NCBI GenBank assembly: GCA_025350865.1
Contig: JANXWZ010000073.1
Span: 1 to 34,561, forward strand
DNA length: 34,561 nt
Source of the DNA: Rhodanobacteraceae bacterium
Lineage (GTDB): Bacteria; Acidobacteriota; Terriglobia; Terriglobales; Acidobacteriaceae
Direction of reading: 5' to 3'
Positions 9,006 through 17,163 of this stretch are shown piece by piece. The translations under genes were made by a program, and so were the position numbers. How positions within the stretch are numbered: position 1 is the first letter of the stretch; every line of letters begins with the position of its first letter. Below the pieces are notes generated by a model, which was given only the letters and a program-made list of their open reading frames with translations, ran no database searches and was not told the origin of the DNA.

Positions 9006-9437
9006 GTGGTGTTTGGCGAGAATTTAAGGTCGGAGCGAGAAGATCGTGGGATCTCGATCGAGCGCCTGTGCGCCGATACCAAGGTGAATCCGCGCTTCAT
9101 CGAAGCCCTGGAACGGGGCGACTACCAGGCCTTGCCGGGTGGCGTCTTTCGCAAAGGCTTCGTGCGCGCGTACCTGAAGGCGGTGGGGTTGGAGGAGTCG
9201 GAGTGGATGCCGCGCTTCGACCTGAGCTACATGGAGAAGATGCGGGCGCTGGGGATCGACCCGGAAAGCCAGGGCGAGGCCTGGGCGACGTTCGCAGTGA
9301 ATGTAAAGCGCAACCGGGGGACGCCGCAGCGGAAGTTGTTAAAGCGCTGGCTGGGTGTACTGGCAATGCTCGCGGTATTGGCGGCAGCGACCTGGGCCGT
9401 CTGGCACTACGTTCTACCGGGAAACCTGGGCCAATAG
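9006..9437 (+). CDS. Small RodZ-like protein: XRE-type HTH plus one membrane helix
   Basis: The roughly 143-residue protein has an N-terminal helix-turn-helix of the RodZ/HTH_25 kind (NLRSEREDRGISIERLCADT, then FIEALERGDYQALPGGVF and GFVRAYLKAVGL). A basic stretch (KRNRGTPQRKLLKRW) precedes a single hydrophobic helix (LGVLAMLAVLAAATWAVW) and a very short tail. RodZ ties MreB to the membrane in rod-shaped cells, and its HTH binds MreB rather than DNA. This protein lacks the long periplasmic domain of full RodZ, so it may be a truncated RodZ or a membrane-tethered regulator. Start choice: the TTG at 9000 abuts GGAG (8996-8999), so the GTG at 9006 (or 9009) is more plausible. It faces the acyltransferase at 9476 across 38 bases. 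Confidence 0.75.
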   Translation: MVFGENLRSEREDRGISIERLCADTKVNPRFIEALERGDYQALPGGVFRKGFVRAYLKAVGLEESEWMPRFDLSYMEKMRALGIDPESQGEAWATFAVNVKRNRGTPQRKLLKRWLGVLAMLAVLAAATWAVWHYVLPGNLGQ

Positions 9438-9475
9438 CGGTTTTACCGGTTCATGGCCGACATACGTTCCAGCCG

Positions 9476-10633
9476 CTACTGGATCTGCATTTGGCGTGGA
9501 TGGCGCGTCGCCCACCACCCGAGGATGGCACGGCGGGCTGGGCGTTCGATGTAAAGGTGCACCAGGACGGAGACGCCGATGACGAGGGGCAGGGCGATGC
9601 ACGCTTCGCGGATGGAACTACCCACGCCGAGACGGTGCTCGAAGGTGTTGTAGGTGGCGTGGACTAGGTAGAAGGCGTAGCTTGCCTCGCCAAGCAGAAC
9701 GAGCAGCGAGCCAGAGAGGATTCGGGTAATCCAGTGGGGCTGGCTAAGGCCTAACACGACCATGGCGTATAGCGGGATGAGCAGACCATTGTGGATTGCG
9801 ATAAACGGCAGGTGATCGGCATAGAGCAAGGCGAGGGCAAGCATGAGGCCACCGGTGATCGCGAGTGTGGCGGATGCGTTGACCGAGGGCCTGAACCGGA
9901 GGAAGACCCATCCCACGGACATGCCAGCCAGGAAGCCCGGCACCGCTAGCAGAGGGAGGCGACTGACGAGGAAGATCAGGTCTTCTCCGCGGACCGGAGC
10001 TAGCGGCTCAGACCACGCGGGCCCGGGAAAGAGCTTCATGCACACCAGCGGAGCGGCCATGGCAAGAGCGAAGAAGGCTGCGGGCCAAGCGAAGGCGGCG
10101 ATTCTGGATTTGGGCCGGATAGCGATGAGAACGAATGGAAAGACGAGATAGAAGAAGGCTTCGCAGGAGAGGGTCCATGCGCCGCCGTTGAAGAAATTGA
10201 CCATGCGCATGGACCAGGACTGGAGTAGCAGCAGGTCTGCGACGTAGGCGATGATGTGAACTGGATTGTGGAAGTCCGCTGCGTTGGCGACTCCGGAGAC
10301 AATCATGATCGTGAAGTAGACCGGGTAAATGCGGGCAAATCGCGCGACGAAAAACTTCGTGAAGTTCCGGCGGCCCGCTTCGTATTCGGCGGCGTGGGAG
10401 TAGGTGAGGATGAATCCGGAGAGGAAGAAGAAGAAGCAGACACCGCTATAACCGGCGCCCATGGCAGCCGCCAGCGGGCCCCATACGGAGAATGGCCGGA
10501 CCAGATGATAGAAGGAGACATGGAGGGCGGCGAAGAATCGAATGGAGGTCAGCCCGTTCAGCACAGGTAGTCTCGGAACGCCGGGTGAGACCGCCGGACT
10601 CCGGGGATCGGTGATCTTTTGCAAGATTTCCAT
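9476..10633 (-). CDS. Acyltransferase family 3 membrane protein
   Basis: This 385-residue polytopic protein is more divergent than the other family members here. It begins NGLTSIRFFAALHVSFYHLV and continues with GYSGVCFFFFLSGFILTYSH, FFVARFARIYPVYF, GGAWTLSCEAFFYLVFPF and LVLLGEASYAFYLVHATYNT, ending YIERPARRAILGWW. The order of motifs is that of acyltransferase-3 enzymes, which modify exported glycans. The frame runs back to 10747, but the ATG at 10631-10633 places the start about 25 residues before the domain. It also has a promoter-like TTGATC, 16 bases, TAGACT upstream on the minus strand. It is divergent from metK. Confidence 0.85.
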   Translation of the reverse strand: MEILQKITDPRSPAVSPGVPRLPVLNGLTSIRFFAALHVSFYHLVRPFSVWGPLAAAMGAGYSGVCFFFFLSGFILTYSHAAEYEAGRRNFTKFFVARFARIYPVYFTIMIVSGVANAADFHNPVHIIAYVADLLLLQSWSMRMVNFFNGGAWTLSCEAFFYLVFPFVLIAIRPKSRIAAFAWPAAFFALAMAAPLVCMKLFPGPAWSEPLAPVRGEDLIFLVSRLPLLAVPGFLAGMSVGWVFLRFRPSVNASATLAITGGLMLALALLYADHLPFIAIHNGLLIPLYAMVVLGLSQPHWITRILSGSLLVLLGEASYAFYLVHATYNTFEHRLGVGSSIREACIALPLVIGVSVLVHLYIERPARRAILGWWATRHPRQMQIQ

Positions 10634-10643
10634 GGTTGGCTTA

Positions 10644-10671
10644 AGTCTACCAGCGATGTCGGAGCGATCAA
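10644..10671 (-). promoter_or_regulatory. Promoter of the acyltransferase at 10633
   Basis: Read on the minus strand, TTGATC (10666-10671) and TAGACT (10644-10649) are separated by 16 bases. The TAGACT box ends 10 bases before the ATG, so the transcript would start almost on the coding sequence and have little or no 5' leader. Confidence 0.55.
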
Positions 10672-10763
10672 GGCCGGTCGGAACGCGAACATCGGCAGTG
10701 GGCGATTTTGGCTGCAACGGGTAAGATAGAGATTGTACAAGCAGCATCTGGAGGAAGTTGAAC

Positions 10764-11933
10764 TTGGCGAAACGCGACCGTTTTTTGTTTACGAGTGAGT
10801 CAGTAACCGAAGGGCATCCGGATAAGATCGCGGATCAGATTTCGGATTCGATTCTGGATGCGTGCCTGGCGCAGGACCCGATGAGCCGCGTGGCTTGCGA
10901 GACGCTGACCTGCACGGGGTTGGTGGTGATTGCCGGGGAGATTACGACCAAGGCGTATGTGGACTTTCAGACGCTGGTCCGGGCGACGGTGAAAGAAATT
11001 GGCTATGACCACAGCGACTATGGGTTCGATTCGAATACGTGCGCGGTGATTTCGTCGATCAACAAACAGTCGCCGGATATCGCTCTGGGCGTGGATGCCG
11101 ACGGCGCGGGCGATCAGGGGATGATGTTCGGCTACGCGACGAACGAGACGCCGGAGTTGATGCCGCTGCCGATCTCTCTGGCCCACAAGCTGAGTGCGAA
11201 GCTGAGTGAGGTTCGCAAGAATGGCCTGATGCCGTACCTGCGGCCGGACGGCAAGAGCCAGGTGACGGTGGAGTATGCCGAGGTTGGCAAGCCGGTACGC
11301 CTCGATGCCGTGGTGATCTCGACGCAGCATGACGAGGATGTAACGAACGAGAAGCTGCGCGCGGACGTGATGGAGTATGTGATCCGCGCGGTGATTCCGG
11401 CAGAGCTACTGGACGCGGATACGAAGTTCCACATCAATCCGACCGGCCGGTTCGTAATCGGCGGACCGATGGGCGATTCGGGGCTGACGGGACGCAAGAT
11501 CATCGTCGACACCTACGGCGGCATGGGCCGGCACGGTGGCGGCGCGTTCTCGGGCAAGGACCCAACCAAGGTGGATCGCTCGGCGGCCTACATGGCGCGG
11601 TACGTGGCGAAGAATATCGTTGCGGCTGGGCTCGCGGATCGTTGCGAAGTGCAGCTGGCGTATGCGATCGGCGTAGCTGAGCCGGTGAGCGTGCTGGTGG
11701 ACACCTTTGGCACGGGAACGGTCGACGCGGACAAGCTGGAAGAGCTGGTGCGGGCGAATTTCGAGCTGACTCCGAGGGGGATTATTTCTTCCCTGGATCT
11801 GCGGCGCCCGATCTACAAAGCGACCGCGGCTTACGGGCACTTTGGCCGTGAGGGCGAAGGCTTTACGTGGGAGAAGACGGACAAGGCCGAGGCGCTTAAG
11901 GCGGGCGTGGCTGAGGCTGTTGCGGCTCAGTAG
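10764..11933 (+). CDS. metK: S-adenosylmethionine synthase
   Basis: MetK makes S-adenosylmethionine from methionine and ATP in the cytoplasm and supplies the methyl donor whose by-product is handled by AhcY (24239). The 389-residue product has [20 protein letters not shown], the ATP-binding [32 protein letters not shown] and the glycine-rich [19 protein letters not shown]. The length is typical (about 380-400). The frame can start at a TTG at 10758, but that codon touches the GGAGGAAG ribosome-binding site (10750-10757). The second TTG at 10764 has proper spacing and gives the usual N-terminus. No SAM riboswitch was recognised upstream. A strong terminator follows. Confidence 0.97.
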   Translation: MAKRDRFLFTSESVTEGHPDKIADQISDSILDACLAQDPMSRVACETLTCTGLVVIAGEITTKAYVDFQTLVRATVKEIGYDHSDYGFDSNTCAVISSINKQSPDIALGVDADGAGDQGMMFGYATNETPELMPLPISLAHKLSAKLSEVRKNGLMPYLRPDGKSQVTVEYAEVGKPVRLDAVVISTQHDEDVTNEKLRADVMEYVIRAVIPAELLDADTKFHINPTGRFVIGGPMGDSGLTGRKIIVDTYGGMGRHGGGAFSGKDPTKVDRSAAYMARYVAKNIVAAGLADRCEVQLAYAIGVAEPVSVLVDTFGTGTVDADKLEELVRANFELTPRGIISSLDLRRPIYKATAAYGHFGREGEGFTWEKTDKAEALKAGVAEAVAAQ

Positions 11934-11950
11934 ATTTTGTTTGGGGGGAT

Positions 11951-11983
11951 GGGCGGACCTTCGGGTTCGCCCGTTTTGTTTTG
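11951..11983 (+). terminator. Intrinsic terminator of metK
   Basis: GGGCGGACC and GGTTCGCCC pair (one G-U) around a TTCG tetraloop closed by C-G, an exceptionally stable loop. TTTTGTTTT follows. It begins 18 bases after the metK stop. Confidence 0.92.
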
Positions 11984-11985
11984 GG

Positions 11986-12025
11986 GCGGGTCCCACTCAT
12001 CGCAAAAGCGCGAGGAATGGGGCAC
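11986..12025. repeat. TGGGGCACCC palindromic repeat family, after metK
   Basis: GGGTCCCACTCATCGC...GAGGAATGGGGCAC, directly behind the metK terminator. The left half GCGGGTCCCACTCATCGCA is identical to that of the copy at 21097. Confidence 0.8.
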
Positions 12026-12057
12026 AGTGTTGAGGTTTTGAAGGCTTGAAGCGAAGG

Positions 12058-12081
12058 CGGTCGTTTGCTTCCACAAACGAC
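12058..12081. repeat. GTCGTTTG/CAAACGAC hairpin
   Basis: Perfect 8-base arms with a short loop lie between two palindromic repeat copies in the metK-oxidoreductase gap. It is probably part of the same mosaic of repeats. Confidence 0.5.
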
Positions 12082-12133
12082 ACCCCTGACGGACACGGCA
12101 AGGCGGAACGGTCCGCTTCCCCATGCTGTATGA

Positions 12134-12180
12134 ACCCACCCTAACGACGATGAAGCCGTCGTGAGGATGGGGCACCCGGT
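12134..12180. repeat. TGGGGCACCC palindromic repeat family, before the Tat oxidoreductase
   Basis: ACCCACCCT, then the stem ACGACG/CGTCGT, then GAGGATGGGGCACCC. The ends match the family while the stem differs, as expected for a structure-conserved element. Confidence 0.7.
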
Positions 12181-12231
12181 GATGGAGTTTGTTATTATTC
12201 GTGGGCCGAATGAAAGGCTGTCAGGAGCCCT

Positions 12232-13413
12232 ATGAGCTATCTACCGAATCGCCGCAGCTTTGTCGTTGGTGCTGGACTTACTTCCCTTTCCGCTTCCAGA
12301 GCCTTTGGGGCGAGTGACCGGATTCGGGTGGGCATCATCGGCGCCGGGGGCCGCATGGGTTCGCTGATGGGCGCGGCTGACAGCAGCGGGGTGCCGTATG
12401 AGATTGTGTCTGTGAGCGATGTGTATGCGCCGAAACGCGAGGCGGTGACGAAGCGGGCGAATGCGACCGGTGCGACGACGCATATGGACTATCGCGAGGT
12501 GCTGGATAACAAGGATGTCGATGCGGTTTTAATCGCGACGCCGGACCACTGGCATGTGCGGATTGCTGTCGCCGCGCTGGCGGCGGGCAAGGATGTGTAT
12601 CTTGAAAAACCGGTGACGCACACCATCGAAGAAGGTGCGACTCTGCTGCACGCGGTGCGGTCGAGCAAGCAGATTCTGCAGTGCGGGATGCAGCAGCGGA
12701 GCTGGACTCACTTCCGCAACGCCGTGGACTTGATCCAAGGTGGCGCGCTGGGCCGAGTCACGCAGGTCAGGACGTATTGGTGGCAGAACTACGACCTGAA
12801 CTGGGTGCAGAAGCCGGTCGATGCGTCGCAACTGGATTGGAAGCAGTGGCTGGGCGGAGCGCCGGACCAGCCGTTCAGCATCGAGAAGTACAACCGCTGG
12901 CGGTGGTACTGGAACTTTGGCGGCGGCGCGATGACCGACCTGTTTGCACACTGGATCGACGTGGCGCAGTGGGCGATGAAGGCGGATGAGCCAAGCATGG
13001 CGCTGATGATGGGCGACACCTATCTGCAGGAAGGTTGGGAGTGCCCGGACACGATCCAGGCAGCGTTCCGCTACCCGGGTTTCGACGTGGTGTACGAGGG
13101 GATGATGAGTTCGTCGATCGACGACGGTGGACTCGAGTTCCGCGGGAACAAAGCGACCTTGAAGATCAACCGGTCAGCGATGAGCATCTGGCACGAAGGC
13201 GTGAAGTCGAACCAGAATCCGCTGCTGAAGGAAGACAGCTTTGAGGACGGGACGATCACGCATATGAGGAACTTCTTCGAGTGTGTGAAGTCTCGGAAGG
13301 AGCCGAATGCTCCGGTTGAGGCGGGTATCGCTGCGGCACGCGCGGGGCATATTGGGAATCTGGCGTTTCATAGCGGCGGCAAGACGATGTGGCCGGCGAA
13401 GGGGAAGGTTTAG
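12232..13413 (+). CDS. Tat-exported Gfo/Idh/MocA family oxidoreductase
   Basis: This is a 393-residue NAD(P)-dependent dehydrogenase-like protein of the glucose-fructose oxidoreductase/inositol dehydrogenase family. The N-terminus MSYLPNRRSFVVGAGLTSLS is a twin-arginine signal (NRRSFV), so the folded protein with its bound nucleotide is expected in the periplasm. The Rossmann motif RVGIIGAGGRMG follows, then VDAVLIATPDHWHV and the catalytic-lysine motif DVYLEKPVTH. The C-terminal half has GGAMTDLFAHWIDVAQWAM. These proteins oxidise or isomerise sugars and are abundant in Acidobacteriota and Planctomycetes; the substrate is unknown. The ATG at 12232 has AGGAG at 12223-12227. Repeat elements flank the gene on both sides, and no operon partner is evident. 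Confidence 0.88.
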   Translation: MSYLPNRRSFVVGAGLTSLSASRAFGASDRIRVGIIGAGGRMGSLMGAADSSGVPYEIVSVSDVYAPKREAVTKRANATGATTHMDYREVLDNKDVDAVLIATPDHWHVRIAVAALAAGKDVYLEKPVTHTIEEGATLLHAVRSSKQILQCGMQQRSWTHFRNAVDLIQGGALGRVTQVRTYWWQNYDLNWVQKPVDASQLDWKQWLGGAPDQPFSIEKYNRWRWYWNFGGGAMTDLFAHWIDVAQWAMKADEPSMALMMGDTYLQEGWECPDTIQAAFRYPGFDVVYEGMMSSSIDDGGLEFRGNKATLKINRSAMSIWHEGVKSNQNPLLKEDSFEDGTITHMRNFFECVKSRKEPNAPVEAGIAAARAGHIGNLAFHSGGKTMWPAKGKV

Positions 13414-13415
13414 AG

Positions 13416-13464
13416 GTGGGTTCCCACTCATCTCGATAATGCTGAGATGAATGGGGCACGGGTG
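13416..13464. repeat. TGGGGCACCC palindromic repeat family, after the Tat oxidoreductase
   Basis: CCCACTCATCTC and GAGATGAATGGGG form the stem, followed by CAC. It starts three bases after the oxidoreductase stop. Confidence 0.8.
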
Positions 13465-13499
13465 TGGGGGCGTTGAGAAGACGGTCGCCTTCGGCGATG

Positions 13500-13533
13500 C
13501 CCACATCTCAGAACCGGGATATGGGGCACCCAG
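13500..13533. repeat. TGGGGCACCC palindromic repeat family, closest match to the in-gene copy
   Basis: CCCACATCTCAGAACC...ATATGGGGCACCCAG. It agrees at 28 of 34 positions with the copy inside the glycosyltransferase gene at 4361-4395, but its own stem has decayed. Confidence 0.85.
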
Positions 13534-13603
13534 AGTGACTGTTAATCGTGGACTAAGCGAACGAAATCGTCTTTTTCGCATCCTAAATGGATGAGGGAAC
13601 TAG

Positions 13604-14467
13604 ATGCTGATTCGTTCGGAATTTGAGATTGATTTTAATTTGCCGCAGGACTCGGCAATGATTGGGTTGCTGCGGCTGCATCCGTCGCTGGACGCGAGGG
13701 TACGCGAGCCGGAGGTTTTAGAGGTCGAGCAGAGCGACTTCACCACGGGCAATTGCACCCCCGTTGCGATACGGGAGTACGTGGATACGCACGGGAATCG
13801 GTGCTCGCGTTTTCTGGCTCCAGTGGGCTACCTGAAGATCAAGGGCGGAAGCCTGGTGGACATCGATCCGGTCCCGGACCCGATTATGACGGAGGCGCGG
13901 CAGCATCCGGTGGATGAGTTGCCGAGCGAGGTGCTGCAATATCTATTGAGCAGCCGATATTGCCAGGTGGATGAGATGTCGTTGATTTCGGGCGACATGT
14001 TTGGGCACACGACGCCGGGTTGGGGACGGGCAGTGTGGATTCGGGACTGGGTCCATGATCATGTGCGGTTCGACTACATGTCGGCGCGGTCTACGAAGAC
14101 AGCGATGGATGTGTTCACGGAGCGGGTGGGCGTGTGCCGGGACTACCAGCACCTGGCGGTGACGATGAGCCGTGCGATGAATATTCCAGCGCGCTATGTG
14201 ACGGGTTATCTTGGCGATATTCGCCGGCCGACGACGGGGGCAGGGGACTTTAGCGCGTGGTACGAGGTTTATCTGGAGGGCCGGTGGTGGCCGATGGACG
14301 CACGGCACAATGATGGACGCATGGGTCGCGTCTTGATGGCGGTTGGCCGCGACGCGACCGACGTGGCGATCACGACGAGCTTTGGCGTTGCGAATCTGGC
14401 GCGGTTTTTTGTGGATAGCTACGAGATCGACGGGACGGGCAATCCGGTGCCGCTGCCTGTGGCTTAG
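13604..14467 (+). CDS. Transglutaminase-like protein, catalytic His apparently replaced
   Basis: The 287-residue protein has an N-terminal beta-rich region (about residues 1-90, SEFEIDFNLPQDSAMIGLLR) like that of bacterial transglutaminase-like proteins. A papain-like transglutaminase core follows, with the nucleophile Cys in RVGVCRDYQHLAV and the Asp in RWWPMDARHN. Relatives I recall have His before Ala-Trp (FHAW..E); here the codon is AGC and the protein reads DFSAWYEVYLEG, so the triad His is Ser. The end GRVLMAVGRDATDVAITTSFG is typical of the subfamily. No signal peptide is seen, so it is probably cytoplasmic. The ATG follows GAGGGA by five bases. Similar genes often sit near circularly permuted ATP-grasp genes, but none is adjacent. 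Confidence 0.82.
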   Translation: MLIRSEFEIDFNLPQDSAMIGLLRLHPSLDARVREPEVLEVEQSDFTTGNCTPVAIREYVDTHGNRCSRFLAPVGYLKIKGGSLVDIDPVPDPIMTEARQHPVDELPSEVLQYLLSSRYCQVDEMSLISGDMFGHTTPGWGRAVWIRDWVHDHVRFDYMSARSTKTAMDVFTERVGVCRDYQHLAVTMSRAMNIPARYVTGYLGDIRRPTTGAGDFSAWYEVYLEGRWWPMDARHNDGRMGRVLMAVGRDATDVAITTSFGVANLARFFVDSYEIDGTGNPVPLPVA

Positions 14468-14506
14468 AGCGAATGTCGCGAAGGTGCGCCGCCCCTGAAG
14501 ACAACT

Positions 14507-14534
14507 ACGGAGATTCTGGCTCCGCCAGAATGAC
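14507..14534. repeat. GAATGAC-type interspersed repeat, variant
   Basis: GAGATTCTGGC...GCCAGAATGACG, a stem of GATTCTGGC-like arms ending in AGAATGAC. It is a member of the same class as the copies at 27324 and 27963. It lies between two convergent genes. Confidence 0.65.
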
Positions 14535-14574
14535 GTCGATGGTTGTTTGACTCTGTAGCCACTGGAAAATCGCC

Positions 14575-15699
14575 TCAAGTTAGCGCGGGCTGCGGTACTT
14601 TTGGCCGGCCGATCCTCACTTTGCGGAGAACGCGGGTGAGCGGGCGCTCGACCGCGAAGTGGATAGCCAGCCCGAGCACATTGGCGGCGACGACGGCCGC
14701 TACCACGAATGGAAATGGATAGATTGCACGGTGGAAGTGCAGGGTCAGGGCTGCGATGGGTGGGATGATCCACCCGTAGACCCAGATATGGAAGAGGTAG
14801 GTGCTGTAGGAGGCATCGCCCAGCAGGATGAGCAGGCGGTTGAACCAGCCCGGTCGCTCCAGGCGGACCAGGGTACAAAGCACGACCACGATTGCGCCGA
14901 AGAAGCTGAACCATTTGAGGGTTGCGCCGGCGTTGGGGAGCGGCGAACGCGGGAACAGCAACATAAGCATGGGAAGGCAGAGCAGCCAGGCTGGGGAGAC
15001 GGCGAGGCTGCGCCGGTCGACTCGGCCGAAGCGTATCTCGATCACGGCAAGGCCGACGCCGGCAGCGAACAGAATGATGAGCCAGTAGGTGTAGAAGCTC
15101 CAGAGGTCGTGGAGACGATAGAGCGGCGTGACCGGGACGAAGCTGCCCAGCAACACGACCGGGACGAGAATCCCGAACAGGATTGGCACGGCGCGCTTGC
15201 GGGGAAGGAAGAGGCAGAGCGCAAAGAGAGCGTAGAAGCCCATCTCGTAGGCGAGGGTCCAACCCTGGCCGAGGATGGGGTCGAGCTTGCGCGTGTTGAC
15301 TACGTTGGGCAGGAAGGACAGCGAGAAGCCGAGTTGCAGGAAGGGGTGCGGGACATCGATGCGGGATGCGCGGAGCGTTGCGAACCACAGCAGAGTGGCT
15401 ATCCAGTAGAGCGGGACGATTCGCAAGGTGCGGTGCCAGGCGAAGGTGATGGGGCTGGTCGGCGAGCCGAAGTTGGCTGCGGACTGGCGCATCATGATGA
15501 AGCCGCTGAGAACGAAGAAGGCGCTGACTCCGAGATGGCCGAGGAGGTAAGCGGCATCGAGGTGGCCGGCGGGCATAACGCCGCGATGGTAGAGCTCGTT
15601 GTAGGTGTGGTCGACGACGACGAGCGAAGCGGCAAGGGTGCGCAGAATCTGCAGATGGAGCAGCTTGGGCGGCTTGCTGGGTGGGATGGGTGGCGCCAC
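14575..15699 (-). CDS. Acyltransferase family 3 membrane protein (tandem paralogue 1)
   Basis: This 374-residue polytopic acyltransferase-3 protein has LLHLQILRTLAASLVVVDHT with the family His in DHTYNEL, AYLLGHLGVSAFFVLSGFIM, WHRTLRIVPLYWIATLLW, GQGWTLAYEMGFYALFALCL and LLGDASYSTYLFHIWVYGW, ending FAVERPLTRVLRKVRIGRP. The GTG at 15697-15699 is preceded by AAGGA at a good distance. It is clearly paralogous to the next two genes upstream on the same strand (15759 and 17164), with the same motif spelling and order, so the three arose by tandem duplication. Its expected role is acylation of an exported sugar at the inner membrane; the acceptor is unknown. Confidence 0.88.
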   Translation of the reverse strand: MAPPIPPSKPPKLLHLQILRTLAASLVVVDHTYNELYHRGVMPAGHLDAAYLLGHLGVSAFFVLSGFIMMRQSAANFGSPTSPITFAWHRTLRIVPLYWIATLLWFATLRASRIDVPHPFLQLGFSLSFLPNVVNTRKLDPILGQGWTLAYEMGFYALFALCLFLPRKRAVPILFGILVPVVLLGSFVPVTPLYRLHDLWSFYTYWLIILFAAGVGLAVIEIRFGRVDRRSLAVSPAWLLCLPMLMLLFPRSPLPNAGATLKWFSFFGAIVVVLCTLVRLERPGWFNRLLILLGDASYSTYLFHIWVYGWIIPPIAALTLHFHRAIYPFPFVVAAVVAANVLGLAIHFAVERPLTRVLRKVRIGRPKVPQPALT

Positions 15700-15752
15700 G
15701 TCAAACGTCCTTACGGGGGCGGGTGGAAGATGTCTGGAATCTGAGGGCAGTA

Positions 15753-15766
15753 TAGCTGTTAGCTAG
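15753..15766. repeat. Short heptad repeat at a gene end
   Basis: TAGCTGT TAGCTAG is two 7-base units of the AGCT-type repeat class also seen at 1857 and 34193. It overlaps the stop codon of the acyltransferase that ends at 15759. Confidence 0.5.
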
Positions 15767-16910
15767 TCGCGATGGCACCGTGCGGGTATTTGGAGACGAT
15801 TCGCGAACGGGTCCGGCGGTCGAAGGTCAGGCGCTTGAGGGCCAGGGTGATACGCCGCTCTACGAAGAGGTGGACGGCGATACCGAGGATGTTGGCTCCG
15901 ACGAGGCCTACGAGGAGGAAGGCGATGGGGGATTGCGGAACGCTATGGAAGTGGGCGTAGACGCGGACGATGGGCGGCATCGTGAAGGAGAAGATCCACA
16001 GGTGGAAGAGGTAGGTACTGTAGGAGGCGTCGCCCAAAAGGACGGCGAGGCGATTGAATCGGCCAGGGCGGTCGAGGCTGATGAGGGTGCAAAGGACTAC
16101 TACGGCGGCGCCGAAGAGGCTGCCGAATATGAGTGTTGCGCCGGCGTTGGGGAACGGGGATCGCGGCAGCAGCAATAGGGCGGCGGGGAGCACGAGGAGC
16201 CAGGCCGGGGAGAAAGTCATGTTCCAGCGGGTGATACAGCCTAGTTTGATCTCGATGAGGGCAAGGGCGACTCCACCGCCGAAGAGCAGGATGCGCCAGT
16301 GGGTGTAGAGCTGCCAGATATCGCCGAGGCGGTGTTGCGGTGTGACTTGAGCGACGGTGCCCAGGAAGACGAGCACGCCGAGAGTCGAGAGGAGCACGGC
16401 GACTCCGCGCCTGCGAGGAAGCAGGAGGCAGAGGGCAAACAGGAGATAGAAGGCCATCTCGAAGTTGAGGGTCCAGCCTTGGCCGAGGAGTGGAGAGAGT
16501 TTTTCCGGATTGCCGACGTTGGGGAGGAAGAGCAGCGACAGGACCAGTTGGAATGCAGGTCGGAGGGTTCTGGCATGGGTGACGACGAGGGTGGGGAGCC
16601 ACAGGATCGTCGCGATCCAATAGAGCGGCACGATGCGGAGAATGCGGTGCCAGGCGAAGGTGAGGGCGTTAGCCGGGGAGCCGAATTGATGGGCGGACTG
16701 GCGCATCATGATGAATCCGCTGAGGACGAAGAAGGCGCTGACCCCGAGGTGGCCGAGGAGATAGGCCGAATGCAGGTTGGGGACGGGCATGATGCGGCGC
16801 TGAAAGAGCTCGTTGTAGGTATGGTCGACGACGACGAGCGAGGCTGCGATAGCACGCAGAATCTGGAGGTGCAGGAGCTTTGGGGAGGTCGACGAAGGCA
16901 AAGCGATCAT
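15759..16910 (-). CDS. Acyltransferase family 3 membrane protein (tandem paralogue 2)
   Basis: This 383-residue paralogue of the flanking acyltransferases has LLHLQILRAIAASLVVVDHT, AYLLGHLGVSAFFVLSGFIM, WHRILRIVPLYWIATILW, GQGWTLNFEMAFYLLFALCL and LLGDASYSTYLFHLWIFSF, with FVERRITLALKRLTFDRRTR at the basic cytoplasmic end. The reading frame is open back to 16985. The ATG at 16908-16910 is chosen because it gives the same short N-terminus as the neighbour at 15699, although the ribosome-binding site before it is weak. The stop codon lies in a short TAGCTGTTAGCT heptad repeat. The gap to the gene at 15699 is about 60 bases, so the two are likely cotranscribed. Confidence 0.87.
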   Translation of the reverse strand: MIALPSSTSPKLLHLQILRAIAASLVVVDHTYNELFQRRIMPVPNLHSAYLLGHLGVSAFFVLSGFIMMRQSAHQFGSPANALTFAWHRILRIVPLYWIATILWLPTLVVTHARTLRPAFQLVLSLLFLPNVGNPEKLSPLLGQGWTLNFEMAFYLLFALCLLLPRRRGVAVLLSTLGVLVFLGTVAQVTPQHRLGDIWQLYTHWRILLFGGGVALALIEIKLGCITRWNMTFSPAWLLVLPAALLLLPRSPFPNAGATLIFGSLFGAAVVVLCTLISLDRPGRFNRLAVLLGDASYSTYLFHLWIFSFTMPPIVRVYAHFHSVPQSPIAFLLVGLVGANILGIAVHLFVERRITLALKRLTFDRRTRSRIVSKYPHGAIATS

Positions 16911-17099
16911 CCTGATCGCGCGATTGGATTTGGGGTGAGACAGCACCCCATTCGACGGTAGGTTCAGGCTAGTTTGTGGAAGCAACTCAAGCCATTGAAC
17001 GAAGGTCTTCTGAGCGTGACCCTGTGGAGAGCGAATTGGGGATTACTTTGGGCTGGCTGGGCGGTAACTCCGGTGCGCGGTGCCGGTACCGAACGCAAC

Positions 17100-17123
17100 A
17101 GCAGATCCCTGACGGGATGACAA
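17100..17123. repeat. GGATGAC-type interspersed repeat, copy 3
   Basis: It carries the same 24-base core (AGCAGATCCCTGACGGGATG then ACAA) as at 4961-4984. It lies in the 253-base gap between tandem acyltransferase genes, in which nothing else was recognised. Confidence 0.75.
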
Positions 17124-17163
17124 ACAAAAAGCTGCAGATTGGTTGCGGCGCTATCTGGGTGCG

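Noticed and set aside
10672..10763. SAM riboswitch before metK (and SAH riboswitch before ahcY at 24157-24238)
   Set aside because: No conserved riboswitch core or terminator/antiterminator pair could be traced in either short leader.
11934..13603. CRISPR array suggested by several spaced similar repeats
   Set aside because: Copies are few, unequal in sequence, irregularly spaced, separated by genes, and there is no cas gene.
13943..15388. 481-codon minus-strand frame spanning the transglutaminase gene and acyltransferase paralogue 1
   Set aside because: It runs antisense to one real gene and out of frame through another; no domain is recognisable.
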